DNA of 64,000 nucleotides from Paractinoplanes toevensis. GTDB taxonomy: Bacteria > Actinomycetota > Actinomycetes > Mycobacteriales > Micromonosporaceae. Shown here one piece after another: positions 50,497 to 59,591 of this stretch; position 1 is the stretch's first letter, and each line of letters begins with the position of its first letter. The translations under genes were made by a program, and so were the position numbers. Under the pieces are notes generated by a model. It ran no database searches and was not told the DNA's origin. It worked only from the letters and a program-made list of their open reading frames with translations. The stretch is taken from positions 1 through 64,000 of the forward strand of contig NZ_BOQN01000084.1 in the NCBI RefSeq assembly GCF_018332695.1, written 5' to 3'.

Positions 50497-51646
50497 CGTC
50501 GTTCAGGTCGCGGCCCTCGTCGATGCGGGCCGCGAACGGGCGGGCCGTGGTGGCGGCCGGCGCCCACGGGGTGACCGTGTTGTAGCCCGCGCCGATCAGG
50601 CTGTCCCGGATCACCAGCTGGCCGTTCGGAGTGATGCCGGGCAGGTAACCGGTGGCGCTCGCACCCTGGTCCCAGGCCCGCCCGAGGAAACCGGTCGGTG
50701 CCGCCTGGTAGGCCGCGTCGGCGGTGATCCGCGAGTGGATGACCAGGAAACCATACGGATAGTTCGGGGCGGTGTTCGGTGCGAAGACGACGCCGCCCGA
50801 GGCCTTGCGCGACGAGACCAGGTGGAAGTGGGTGTCGCTGAAGACGGTGGCGGCCCGGCCGAACACGAAGTCGGTGTCGCCCTCGATGTAGCTGTCCCGC
50901 ACCGACACCCGGGCGATTCTCGTGACGTCGTCGGCGTTGGCCAGGAAGGTGTCCTGCCGGGAGATCAGCCGCATGTTCTCCAGCTGCGTGCGGTCGGCGT
51001 CGGTGCGCAGGGCGAGCGCCTGGTGCGTGCCGCGGTCGACGGTGTCGAGCAGGGTGTTCGTGATGGTCAGGCCGCGGAGCTGGAGATCGGTGCTCTGCGC
51101 CCAGACCACGGTGGCGCACAGGCCGGCGGTGGCGCTGGTCTTGGTGGCGCAGGACTGGAACATCGGCCAGGCCGGGTCTCCCTCGGCGTACCGGCCGTCG
51201 GCGTTGACCAGGGCGGCCCAGGCGGCCGGCGTGATGGTGGCGTCGACGGTGAACTCGAGGCGCACGTCGGCCGGGCGGCCGAGGCCGAAGATGGTCAGCG
51301 GCGGCGAGCCGGCCGGGATGAGGACCGTGCCGGTGTAGGTGCCGGGCAGGATGCCGATCCAGCGGCGGGCGGCGCCGCCGTCCCGGTAGGCGGCGTTGAC
51401 CGCCTCCTGCACGGTCGTGAAGCCGTGGCCGCCGACCAGGTAGTCGGGGCGGCCGGTGGCGATCGGTCTGGGGCGCCACGGATCGGCGACCGGCGCGGCG
51501 TAGAGGCCGGAATAGCGGAAGTAGTTCTCCGGCGTGAACGGCCGGGCCTCGGTGTGGGAGAGGACCGGGCGGGTCGTGGTGCCCGGTGCGCCACCGCCCG
51601 GCACCGCGAGCGCCATCGCCGCTGCGGCCGCCATCATCAGCATCAT
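50456..51646 (-). CDS. Secreted CE8 pectin methylesterase
   Basis: A roughly 396-residue secreted beta-helix enzyme that removes methyl groups from homogalacturonan. A Met/Ala-rich signal peptide is followed by the pectinesterase domain with all key motifs: R-Q-D-T-F, Y-I-E-G-D-T-D-F-V-F-G and F-L-G-R-A-W. A 40-residue insert with a cysteine pair (FQSCATKTSATAGLC) precedes the first catalytic Asp region. GAGGAG directly abuts an ATG at 51652, so I place the start at the ATG two codons later (51646). Confidence 0.9.
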   Translation of the reverse strand: MMLMMAAAAAMALAVPGGGAPGTTTRPVLSHTEARPFTPENYFRYSGLYAAPVADPWRPRPIATGRPDYLVGGHGFTTVQEAVNAAYRDGGAARRWIGILPGTYTGTVLIPAGSPPLTIFGLGRPADVRLEFTVDATITPAAWAALVNADGRYAEGDPAWPMFQSCATKTSATAGLCATVVWAQSTDLQLRGLTITNTLLDTVDRGTHQALALRTDADRTQLENMRLISRQDTFLANADDVTRIARVSVRDSYIEGDTDFVFGRAATVFSDTHFHLVSSRKASGGVVFAPNTAPNYPYGFLVIHSRITADAAYQAAPTGFLGRAWDQGASATGYLPGITPNGQLVIRDSLIGAGYNTVTPWAPAATTARPFAARIDEGRDLNDVNYNRLWEYRNRS

Positions 51647-51652
51647 CGCCAT

Positions 51653-51914
51653 CTCCTCAGGAATGCGCTTACCTCAGGGACTTTGTCGAATCATACGATC
51701 GAGATCAGTCAATAGCAGCCCGCTCTTTTCTCCCAAATGCGACAACTACTCTCCGCAGTCTTTTCGTGACCAGATCCTGATGCCGTCAGATGTGTATTAC
51801 TAAGAGTTACCGGCTGTCCGATCACAGAGAGTGCGGAGGAACGGCAAAGGGGACTCAAAGAATTCCTTCCTAGTGTTGCCAAGGACGCATAACACCCGGA
51901 AAGGAAAAATAACC
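51653..51914. promoter_or_regulatory. AT-richer divergent promoter region
   Basis: This 262-base gap holds the promoters of the leftward pectinesterase and the rightward small membrane protein. It is clearly less GC-rich than its surroundings. GTGTT/AACAC form a loose dyad near 51874-51895, and GGAAAGGAAAAA is the ribosome-binding site of the next gene. No other gene is visible. Confidence 0.45.
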
Positions 51915-52163
51915 ATGATTCGTACGGCCGTCATGCCCGCCACCGAGGCCGCCCCACAGGTTTTCGTCGACTCCACGGGTCGCCGGAAGCGCCTCTTAGC
52001 GATCTTCGGCTTCTTCGTGGCGATCTTCGCGGCCTTCTACATCGCGGTGGTCGGCACCAGCGTGGTCCAGGCCTCCGATGCCGGCCTGACCACCAAGGCC
52101 ACCGTCTCGACCCTGGCCACCACCAGCGCGACGGCGTCGGCCTCGGCTTCGTCCTCCAGTTAG
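51915..52163 (+). CDS. Small single-span membrane protein with Ser/Thr/Ala tail
   Basis: An 82-residue protein: 24 polar residues with an R-R-K-R stop, one transmembrane helix (about 28-50, FGFFVAIFAAFYIAVVG), then an exported tail made almost only of Ala, Ser and Thr. No family recognised. Position next to the GH18 lipoprotein and the synthase/deacetylase fusion suggests it serves the same envelope polysaccharide system, which is inference. AAAGGAAAAATAACC precedes the ATG. Confidence 0.65.
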   Translation: MIRTAVMPATEAAPQVFVDSTGRRKRLLAIFGFFVAIFAAFYIAVVGTSVVQASDAGLTTKATVSTLATTSATASASASSSS

Positions 52164-53158
52164 CCCGTGTAGTCGGCGAACAGATCGGTGAAGGCGTAGT
52201 CGGTCTGGCTGATGCCGCTGCACTTGCTGCTCACCGAGCCGTCGGTGCAGTCGCCGTTGTCGCGGTTCACCGACCAGAACCGGACGAACCCCAGCCCCTT
52301 CTCCTTGGCGTAGGTGAGCAGCGTCTTCGCGTTCGCCACCGTGGTCGGGCCGCCGAGGCCGTTGGCCCCGATCATCGGGGTGACGCCGAGCATGGCGTAC
52401 ACCTCGGTGTCGGTGAGATCGGACCAGACACCCGCCACATCCGCCTTCACCGACTCGGTCGCCGTGGTCAGCGCGGCGCCCCAGTCGCTGCCGGTCCCGG
52501 TGAAGTTCATGATCATCGCGTTGACCGTGACGTCCAGGCCGGCGTCCTCCGCGCTCTGCAGCAGCGCGATCGCGGTGTCGGTCAGACCGACCGACTCGCC
52601 GCCGACCGGCAGGGTCAGGGTGATCGCGGTGCCGCGCGCCTTCTGCACGGTGGACAGCGCCGTCATGATCGTCGCGGCGGTCACCGTCTGTTCGATGTCG
52701 ACATCGAGGTAGTTGCTCCCCGCGACGTCCAGCGCCTTCTCGTACGCGGCGGCCAGCTCGTCGGCCGAGCAGACGTTCTCCAGATAGGTGCCGGTCTCGC
52801 CGCCGGTGGACACGATGACGTCGCCGCTGATCGCCGTGATCTTGGCGATCGCCGCGGCAATCGTGCTGTCGTCGATCGCCGCCGTGCCGCCCCAGGTCGG
52901 CGTGCACGTCTTGGCGCTGTCCGCCAGCACGAAGGCCGCCGTGAAATCGGCCTGTCCGGTCGCCGTGTGAATCGCGGTGATGTCGGCGGTGCCGCTCACG
53001 ATGTCGACATAGGGCGCGACGACCGGCGCGGTCGTGACGGTGGCGCTCGCCGTCGCGGTCGCTGACGTGCCGCTACCGGAATCGGAATCCGAGTCGCCGG
53101 AACAGCCCGCGACGGTCACGAGCAGGGCTGCCGCGGCCAGGCCGCACGTCAGGCGCAC
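52160..53158 (-). CDS. GH18 chitinase-like lipoprotein
   Basis: A 332-residue exported protein. Lipobox V-A-G-C (Cys19), then a Ser/Thr/Asp-rich linker and a GH18 TIM barrel. The catalytic motif reads Y-L-D-V-D-I-E-Q with the acid Glu156, matching the D-x-D-x-E of active GH18 enzymes; a F-W-S-V-N-R-D strand near the C-terminus is the typical last beta strand. It should cut beta-1,4-linked N-acetylglucosamine polymers or related glycans at the cell surface. It is divergent from the synthase/deacetylase fusion gene 115 bases away. Confidence 0.85.
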   Translation of the reverse strand: MRLTCGLAAAALLVTVAGCSGDSDSDSGSGTSATATASATVTTAPVVAPYVDIVSGTADITAIHTATGQADFTAAFVLADSAKTCTPTWGGTAAIDDSTIAAAIAKITAISGDVIVSTGGETGTYLENVCSADELAAAYEKALDVAGSNYLDVDIEQTVTAATIMTALSTVQKARGTAITLTLPVGGESVGLTDTAIALLQSAEDAGLDVTVNAMIMNFTGTGSDWGAALTTATESVKADVAGVWSDLTDTEVYAMLGVTPMIGANGLGGPTTVANAKTLLTYAKEKGLGFVRFWSVNRDNGDCTDGSVSSKCSGISQTDYAFTDLFADYTG

Positions 53159-53273
53159 CCTCGAACTATCCCACTCCCCTACCCGGCAATCGCCGCGAAC
53201 GACTCAGAAACGTCTCGGCCCGGCCGATCAGGGCGATGAGCCAGCGTCTGCCCTCTGGGGGATTGGAAACTCT

Positions 53274-55424
53274 GTGTCCGTCGAGACGTCCGCGCCAGTA
53301 CGGCGGCGCATACCGGTGCCGCGCCCGCGCTGGATCGTCCTGACCGTCGTACTCGTTCTGTTCGCGGCGATCCTCGCGGTCAACGGCCTGGTGGAGGGCG
53401 AGTTCACCCAGGACGGCGCGGCCGAGGCGACCGCGCAGACGTCCGACGTGCCGAGCGACGTACTTGACGGCGGCGGACCGATCATCCAGACCGACGGCAG
53501 CACCACGACCACGGTCAGCGTGCCGGACAACCAGATCGTGCTGACCTTCGACGACGGGCCGAGCCCGAAGTACACCCCGGAGATCCTGGACGTCCTGGCC
53601 AAGTACGACGTCCCGGCCACGTTCTTCATGATCGGTTCCGAGGTCAGCCGCTATCCGGACCTGGTGCAGGACGTACAGGACGCCGGGCACGAGATCGGCA
53701 TCCACACGTTCACCCACCCCGACCTGTCCACCAAGAACGAGTGGCGGCGCGAGGTGGAGATGCAGGAGACCCAGTTCGCCTTGGCCGGGGCGGCCGGCGT
53801 CACCAGCGTGATCTTCCGCCCGCCGTACTCGTCGACGGTGAAGGCGATCGACAACAACGTCTGGTCGGTGATGACCGACATGGGCAAACGCGGCTACCTG
53901 ACCGTTGTGAACGACCTGGACAGCCGGGACTGGGAGTCCGCGACCACCATCGACGACATCCTCACGGCGACCACCCCGGACGACGACGCCGGCGCGATCG
54001 TGCTGTTCCACGACGGCGGCGGCAACCGATCGAAGACCGCCACCGCGCTGGAGACCGTCATCCCGACGCTGAAGAACGCGGGCTACACCTTCACCACGGT
54101 CTCGGCGCTCACCGGGATGACGACGGTCAACCCGACCGCCTCCGGCAAGGACCGGGCACTCGGCCTCGGCCTGGTCGGCGCTGTGCAGGTGGCCATCCAC
54201 ACCACGGTGTTCTTCTCGTGGTTGTTGCTGCTGCTCGGCGTGCTCACCGTGGCCCGGCTCATCCTGGTGATCGTGCTCGGCCGCAAACACGCCCGGCGGA
54301 AGAAGACGGGGGCGTGGGGCGAGCCGTACACGAAACCGGTGACCGTGCTGGTGCCCGCGTACAACGAGAAGGAGATCATCGCCGACACCCTGCGGTCGCT
54401 GGTGGCGAGCACCCACCCGATCCGGATCGTGGTGATCGACGACGGCTCGACCGACGGCACCGCGGACATCGCCGACGCCCTCGGGTATCCGAACGTCACC
54501 GTGGTCCGGCAGCCGAACAGCGGTAAGCCGGCGGCGCTGAACACCGGCATCGCGCACGCCGACACCGAGGTCGTCATCATGATGGACGGCGACACCGTCT
54601 TCGAACCGGACACCGTACGGCTGCTGGTTCAGCCGTTCGCCACCGCCGAGGTCGGCGCGGTCGCGGGCAACGCCAAGGTCGCCAACCGCAAGGGCATGGT
54701 CGCCCTCTGGCAGCACATCGAGTACGTCGTCGGCTTCTCCATCGACCGCCGGGCGTATGACGTCATGCACTGCATGTCCACCGTCCCGGGGGCCATCGGC
54801 GCCTTCCGCACCGAGGCGCTCAAGCAGGTCAACGGGCTCAGCGACGACACCCTGGCCGAGGACACCGACCTGACCATCGCGATCATCCGGGCCGGTTGGC
54901 GGGTGGTCTACGAGGAGCAGGCCCGCGCCTGGACCGAGGCCCCGTCGACGATGTCCCAGCTGTGGCGGCAGCGCTACCGCTGGAGCTACGGCACCATGCA
55001 GGCGATGTGGAAACACCGCCGCACGCTGGTCGAGGGCGGCACCGGTGGCAAGTTCGGCCGGCGCGGCCTGGTCAACATGACCCTGTTCCAGACGCTGCTG
55101 CCGCTGCTGTCCCCGCTGATCGACGTGTTCCTGATCTACGGCCTGTTCTTCCTCGACCCGCTGAAGACCGCGCTGGCCTGGCTGGCCATGCTCCTCGTGC
55201 AGCTGGCCAGCACGATCTACGCTTTCCGGCTCGACCGGGAGTCGCTGAAACCGCTCTGGCGGCTGCCGTTGCAGCAGTTCGTCTACCGCCAGTTGATGTA
55301 CCTCGTGCTGATCCAGTCGGTGCTCGCGGCACTGGGCGGCATCCGGCTCGGCTGGCAGAAGCTACGCCGTACCGGTGGATTGAATGCCCTGTTGGGAAGC
55401 CGTTTGCCGACAGGAGACGCGTAG
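53274..55424 (+). CDS. Bifunctional NodB deacetylase / GT2 polysaccharide synthase
   Basis: A 716-residue membrane enzyme. TM helix at about 20-40; extracellular NodB deacetylase (about 88-285: T-F-D-D-G-P, H-T-F-T-H-P, R-P-P-Y, L-F-H-D-G-G); TM helix about 310-335; cytosolic GT2 domain (about 355-590: P-A-Y-N-E, D-D-G-S-T-D-G-T, D-G-D, E-D-T-D-L and the processive Q-R-Y-R-W motif); then several C-terminal helices. The GT part resembles chitin/hyaluronan/PgaC synthases, so a beta-linked GlcNAc polymer, partly deacetylated outside, is expected, as for MatB of Streptomyces. The GTG start has only GGGGGA twelve bases upstream. Confidence 0.92.
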   Translation: MSVETSAPVRRRIPVPRPRWIVLTVVLVLFAAILAVNGLVEGEFTQDGAAEATAQTSDVPSDVLDGGGPIIQTDGSTTTTVSVPDNQIVLTFDDGPSPKYTPEILDVLAKYDVPATFFMIGSEVSRYPDLVQDVQDAGHEIGIHTFTHPDLSTKNEWRREVEMQETQFALAGAAGVTSVIFRPPYSSTVKAIDNNVWSVMTDMGKRGYLTVVNDLDSRDWESATTIDDILTATTPDDDAGAIVLFHDGGGNRSKTATALETVIPTLKNAGYTFTTVSALTGMTTVNPTASGKDRALGLGLVGAVQVAIHTTVFFSWLLLLLGVLTVARLILVIVLGRKHARRKKTGAWGEPYTKPVTVLVPAYNEKEIIADTLRSLVASTHPIRIVVIDDGSTDGTADIADALGYPNVTVVRQPNSGKPAALNTGIAHADTEVVIMMDGDTVFEPDTVRLLVQPFATAEVGAVAGNAKVANRKGMVALWQHIEYVVGFSIDRRAYDVMHCMSTVPGAIGAFRTEALKQVNGLSDDTLAEDTDLTIAIIRAGWRVVYEEQARAWTEAPSTMSQLWRQRYRWSYGTMQAMWKHRRTLVEGGTGGKFGRRGLVNMTLFQTLLPLLSPLIDVFLIYGLFFLDPLKTALAWLAMLLVQLASTIYAFRLDRESLKPLWRLPLQQFVYRQLMYLVLIQSVLAALGGIRLGWQKLRRTGGLNALLGSRLPTGDA

Positions 55425-55470
55425 TCCGCACACAGCGAAACCGCTGGTCAGCCTGGCTAACTTGGCCGGC

Positions 55471-57297
55471 ATGTGCGGAATCGTGGGATATGCGGGCCGG
55501 CGGACGGCCGTGGACATCGTGGTGGACGGGCTGCGGCGGCTGGAGTACCGCGGCTACGACTCGGCCGGGGTAGCCGTGGTCACCGACAGCGGCGAGTTGC
55601 TGATGGAGAAGAGAGCGGGCAAGCTCGCCAACCTCTCGGCAGCGCTGACCGCCGGAAAGCTCGAGATCGGGACCACGGGCATCGGGCACACCCGGTGGGC
55701 GACGCACGGCGGCCCGACCGACCGGAACGCCCATCCCCACCTGTCGGCGGACAACCGGATCGCGGTCATCCACAACGGCATCATCGAGAACTTCGCCCGG
55801 CTGCGCGCGTTGCTGGAGGCTGATGGGGTCGAGTTCGCCAGCGACACCGACACCGAGGTCGTGGCGCACCTGCTGGCGGCGGAGGACGCACCGCTGCCCG
55901 AAGCCATGCGGCGAGTCTGCCTCCGGCTCGAAGGTGCGTTCACGCTGCTCGCGGTCGCCGCCGACGATCCGGACACGGTGGTCGGCGCCCGGCGCAACTC
56001 GCCGCTGGTGGTGGGCCGCGGCGACGGCGAGAACTTCCTCGCGAGCGACGTGTCCGCCTTCATCGCCCACACCCGCGAGGCGATCGAACTCGGCCAGGAC
56101 CAGGTCGTGGTGATCACCCCTTCGTCAATCGAGATCATGGATTTCGCTGGCGTGCCGACCACCGGCACCGACTTCCACATCGACTGGGACGCGAAGGCCG
56201 CCGAGAAGGGCGGCTTCGACCACTTCATGCTCAAGGAGATCGCCGACCAGCCGCAGGCCATCGCCGACACCCTGCTGGGCCGGCTCACCGACAACGGCAT
56301 CGCCCTCGACGAGGTACGCCTCAGCGACCAGGACCTGCGCGACGTCGAGAAGGTGTTCATCGTCGCCTGCGGCACCGCGTACCACTCCGGCATGGTGGCG
56401 AAATACGCGATCGAGCACTGGACCCGCATTCCCTGCGAGGTCGAGCTGGCCAGCGAGTTCCGCTACCGCGACCCGATCCTGGACCGCTCGACCCTGGTCA
56501 TCGCGATCAGCCAGTCCGGCGAGACCATGGACACGCTGATGGCGCTGCGGCACGCGAAACAGCAGAACGCCCGCGTGCTCGCGATCTGCAACACCAACGG
56601 CTCGACCATTCCGCGCGAGTCCGACGCCGTGCTCTACACGCACGGCGGGCCGGAGATCGCGGTCGCCTCCACCAAAGCCTTCCTGACCCAGCTGGTGGCC
56701 TGCTATCTGATCGGCCTCTACCTCGCCCAGGTGCGCGGCATCATGTACCCCGACGAGGTCGGTGCCGTCGTGCGGCAGCTCCAGCAGACCCCCGACCTGC
56801 TGCGCGGCCTGCTCGACCAGATGGACCCGGTGCGCAAGCTGTCCCGCGACCTCGCCTCGGCCCGGCAGGTGCTGTTCATCGGCCGGCACGTGGGTTACCC
56901 GGTGGCCCTCGAAGGCGCGCTCAAGCTCAAGGAACTCGCCTACATGCACGCCGAGGGCTTCGCGGCCGGCGAGCTCAAGCACGGGCCGATCGCCCTGATC
57001 GACGACGGCACCCCGGTCATCTGCGTGGTGCCGTCGTCCGCCATGCACGACAAGGTGGTCTCCAACATCCAGGAGGTGCGCGCCCGTGGCGCGCGAACCA
57101 TCGTCATCGCCGAGGAGGGCGACGAGTCGGTCGAGGCGTACGCGGACGACGTGATCCGCGTGCCGCGGGTGCCCACCCTGCTGGCCCCGCTGATGACCAC
57201 CGTGCCCCTGCAGATCCTGGCCTGCGAGATCGCCACCGCCCGCGGGTACGACGTGGACCAGCCCCGCAACCTGGCCAAGTCGGTCACCGTGGAATGA
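55471..57297 (+). CDS. glmS: Glutamine-fructose-6-phosphate aminotransferase
   Basis: A 608-residue enzyme that makes glucosamine-6-phosphate from fructose-6-phosphate and glutamine, the entry to UDP-GlcNAc. The N-terminal glutaminase nucleophile is Cys2 (M-C-G-I-V-G-Y), with R-R-L-E-Y-R-G-Y-D-S-A-G and H-T-R-W-A-T-H-G; two SIS domains follow (CGTAYHSG, ISQSGETMDT, ELKHGPIALI) and the terminus is A-K-S-V-T-V-E. No ribosome-binding site precedes the ATG, so a leaderless message is possible. It starts 46 bases after the synthase/deacetylase gene and would feed its substrate. Confidence 0.97.
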   Translation: MCGIVGYAGRRTAVDIVVDGLRRLEYRGYDSAGVAVVTDSGELLMEKRAGKLANLSAALTAGKLEIGTTGIGHTRWATHGGPTDRNAHPHLSADNRIAVIHNGIIENFARLRALLEADGVEFASDTDTEVVAHLLAAEDAPLPEAMRRVCLRLEGAFTLLAVAADDPDTVVGARRNSPLVVGRGDGENFLASDVSAFIAHTREAIELGQDQVVVITPSSIEIMDFAGVPTTGTDFHIDWDAKAAEKGGFDHFMLKEIADQPQAIADTLLGRLTDNGIALDEVRLSDQDLRDVEKVFIVACGTAYHSGMVAKYAIEHWTRIPCEVELASEFRYRDPILDRSTLVIAISQSGETMDTLMALRHAKQQNARVLAICNTNGSTIPRESDAVLYTHGGPEIAVASTKAFLTQLVACYLIGLYLAQVRGIMYPDEVGAVVRQLQQTPDLLRGLLDQMDPVRKLSRDLASARQVLFIGRHVGYPVALEGALKLKELAYMHAEGFAAGELKHGPIALIDDGTPVICVVPSSAMHDKVVSNIQEVRARGARTIVIAEEGDESVEAYADDVIRVPRVPTLLAPLMTTVPLQILACEIATARGYDVDQPRNLAKSVTVE

Positions 57298-57303
57298 GAG
57301 CCT

Positions 57304-57339
57304 GCCGGCCGCGGCCCCGGAGCGGGGGACGCGGCCGGC
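57304..57339 (+). terminator. Terminator after glmS
   Basis: GCCGGCCGCG and CGCGGCCGGC are perfect ten-base outer arms, with an inner CCCC/GGGG helix, starting six bases after the glmS stop. No T-run follows. Confidence 0.75.
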
Positions 57340-57418
57340 CCCTCCCGCCCGTTTGATCGATTCGGGGGCATTTCGCGTATGGTCGTCTGCCGTCTCCCGT
57401 TCCTCTCAAGGCGCTGAC

Positions 57419-58270
57419 ATGACCAATCCCCCGGATGACGACGCCGAGCGGCCCGACCCCGTCCTGGTCCGCCCGTACGTCAACACCACCCCCACGCCGC
57501 GCGATCCCGCCGACGCACTCACAGTGATCCAGCCGGCCGTCGTCGACGACGACACCGCCCTCCTCGACCCGGTCCCGCCGCCTCGGCGCCGCACCGGCAT
57601 CGGCCGCATCCTCGCGCTGCGCATGCTCGCCCTGCTCGGCGGCGTGGCCGTCGCGCTGGCCGTGGCCGGCTACCTGATCTTCGCCCCGAAGGACACGACG
57701 GCGCAGCCCAGCACCGCACTGCCCCAGTTCACCCCCGGCCAGCCCGGCAGCCCCGCCGCAGCGGCCCACCCGTCGGCATCGGCCTCCACCAGCCGCAGCC
57801 CGTCGGCCAGTCCCTCGGTCTCGATCTCGCTCTCGATCCCGGCGCCCTCCGCCCCCTCGCCGTCCGTCCCCTCGGCGGCGGCTTCGGCGACCCCGGCCCC
57901 GCCCGCGTCCGACCGCACCGGCTCGGTGACCGCGGCGAGCGGCCGATGTCTGGCGCTGGGCGGCCTGCTCGCCCTGGACGGCAGCCCCATCCAGGTGAAC
58001 AGCTGCGCCAACCTCGACGTCCAGCACTTCACCCTGGCCACCGACGGCACCCTGCGGGTGGCCGGCAAATGCGCCCAGGCCACCGGCGACGCCACGGTCC
58101 GCCTCGCCGCTTGCGACGACCGGGCCGCCGCCCAGTGGCGGACCGCCGCCGCGAACGCTCTGGTCAACCCCTCCACCGGCCGGTGTCTGACCGATCCCGG
58201 CTCGCTCGGTGCGACCACAAAGGTCACGGCGTGCACCGGAGCAGCCGATCAGAGCTGGTCGCTGCCGTAG
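57419..58270 (+). CDS. Membrane-anchored ricin-type lectin-domain protein
   Basis: A 283-residue protein: a 60-residue acidic, Pro-rich cytosolic segment, one transmembrane helix (about 66-86), a 70-residue exported linker of Ser/Ala/Pro, then a C-terminal beta-trefoil (about 165-283) with repeated G-R-C-L and Q-W/Q-S-W motifs of ricin B-type lectins. It probably binds carbohydrate at the cell surface. No catalytic domain is present. The ATG has no strong ribosome-binding site (AAGGCGCTGAC). Confidence 0.8.
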   Translation: MTNPPDDDAERPDPVLVRPYVNTTPTPRDPADALTVIQPAVVDDDTALLDPVPPPRRRTGIGRILALRMLALLGGVAVALAVAGYLIFAPKDTTAQPSTALPQFTPGQPGSPAAAAHPSASASTSRSPSASPSVSISLSIPAPSAPSPSVPSAAASATPAPPASDRTGSVTAASGRCLALGGLLALDGSPIQVNSCANLDVQHFTLATDGTLRVAGKCAQATGDATVRLAACDDRAAAQWRTAAANALVNPSTGRCLTDPGSLGATTKVTACTGAADQSWSLP

Positions 58271-58335
58271 GGCACGGCGCTGACTGCCCCTTTGGACATT
58301 GACATCGATCACTGGGCGGGAAACGCTGGGCGGGA

Positions 58336-58347
58336 GAGAGCGCTCTC
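58336..58347. promoter_or_regulatory. LacI-type palindromic operator candidate
   Basis: GAGAGCGCTCTC is a perfect 12-base palindrome flanked as GG(GA)...(TC)GAAA, about 108 bases before the GH43 start. Its GAGCGCTC centre is that of LacI-family operators such as the CebR site (TGGGAGCGCTCCCA) that control polysaccharide-degradation genes in actinobacteria. No LacI gene lies in the window. Confidence 0.6.
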
Positions 58348-58454
58348 GAAACGGCCCGGGCCGCATCCCCCGATCAGCCTCCGCCGCGGCCGGCGCCGGA
58401 CGCCATCCCCCGTGCGGCGTCGAAGCGGGAGGCCGTCCCCCTCGGATGTGAGTC

Positions 58455-59507
58455 ATGAAGAAAGTCCTGATCGCCGCCGGTGCGCTGTTGCTCGCGCTGG
58501 CCGGCACCGTCGTGCTCGCGGGTGGCGCGGACGCCGCCCAGACCAGTTTGCGGGCCGCTGATCCGAGCGTTCTGCGGGTCGGCGGCACCTACATCTCGGT
58601 GCAATCCACCGGCGGCGGGATCGCCGTACGCCAAGCAAGCTCGACCGACGCGCTCGCCTCGGCCACCGCCCGGCAGGTCTGGTCCGACAGCCGTGGGCGG
58701 GGCGAGGTCTGGGCGCCCGAGATCGTCGTGGACGGCGGACGGTTCTACATCTACTTCACGGCCGGGGTCGGCGCCGCCCACCGGATGTTCGTGATCAGCT
58801 CGGCCGTCGCGGACAGCGGTTACACGGCCGAGACGCAGCTGGCGCTGCCGGACAACAAGTGGGCCATCGACGGGACGATGTTCACCTTCAACGCGCAGCG
58901 CTGGTTCGTCTGGTCGGGGTGGGCCGGGGACACCAACGTCGAGCAGAACCTGTACATCGCGCGGATGAGTTCGCCGACCACGCCCACCGGCGCCCGCTAC
59001 GTCATCTCGCAACCCCGGGAGAGCTGGGAACGGGTCGTCGGCAACCCGTTCATCAACGAGGCGCCCGAGGCGATCAAGGATCCGAACGGGCAACTGCACG
59101 TCGTGTATTCGGCGAACGGCAGCTGGAGTGACCAGTACTGCCTGGCCGAGCTGCGGCTCCGGGCCGGCGGCGACCCGACCTACGTGTGGGACTGGTACAA
59201 GTCGAACGGCTGCCTGTTCGGCTCGAACCGGGCCACGATGATGGCGGGCTGGGATCCGACGCTCAACGTGAACGGGCCGGGCCACCACAGCTTCGTGCTG
59301 CTCAACGGCGACATCGCCACGTCGCCGCCGGCCGGGCCGCGGTTTCCGCTGATGTTCCACGCGGTGCCGAAGGGCACGCCGTACTCGTGGGGCAACCGGT
59401 ACTGGTACACCGGATCTTTCTGCTGGTGGGGCAGCACGACCTATCGCCGGGCGAACGTCCCGGGCGCGACCACGGACACCGGGTTCAGCCTGAAGTTCTT
59501 TGAGTAA
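58455..59507 (+). CDS. Secreted GH43-like five-bladed propeller glycosidase
   Basis: A 350-residue secreted protein. Signal peptide ends at A-D-A near residue 28. The GH43 fold is indicated by A-D-P-S-V-L-R-V-G-G-T-Y near its start (general base Asp), W-A-P-E-I near residue 97, W-A-I-D-G-T-M-F (pKa-modulating Asp) and N-E-A-P-E-A-I (acid Glu) near 200. Family members act on arabinan or xylan side chains; the exact substrate is not shown. It is followed 84 bases later by a pectinesterase gene on the same strand. Confidence 0.85.
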   Translation: MKKVLIAAGALLLALAGTVVLAGGADAAQTSLRAADPSVLRVGGTYISVQSTGGGIAVRQASSTDALASATARQVWSDSRGRGEVWAPEIVVDGGRFYIYFTAGVGAAHRMFVISSAVADSGYTAETQLALPDNKWAIDGTMFTFNAQRWFVWSGWAGDTNVEQNLYIARMSSPTTPTGARYVISQPRESWERVVGNPFINEAPEAIKDPNGQLHVVYSANGSWSDQYCLAELRLRAGGDPTYVWDWYKSNGCLFGSNRATMMAGWDPTLNVNGPGHHSFVLLNGDIATSPPAGPRFPLMFHAVPKGTPYSWGNRYWYTGSFCWWGSTTYRRANVPGATTDTGFSLKFFE

Positions 59508-59591
59508 GGCCTTTCCTGCACTACATTTCATCCATCATTGTCGATCCGTCTCGCGGCATCGTGGGAACCGCGGGCACGGAGGAGGTCCCCC

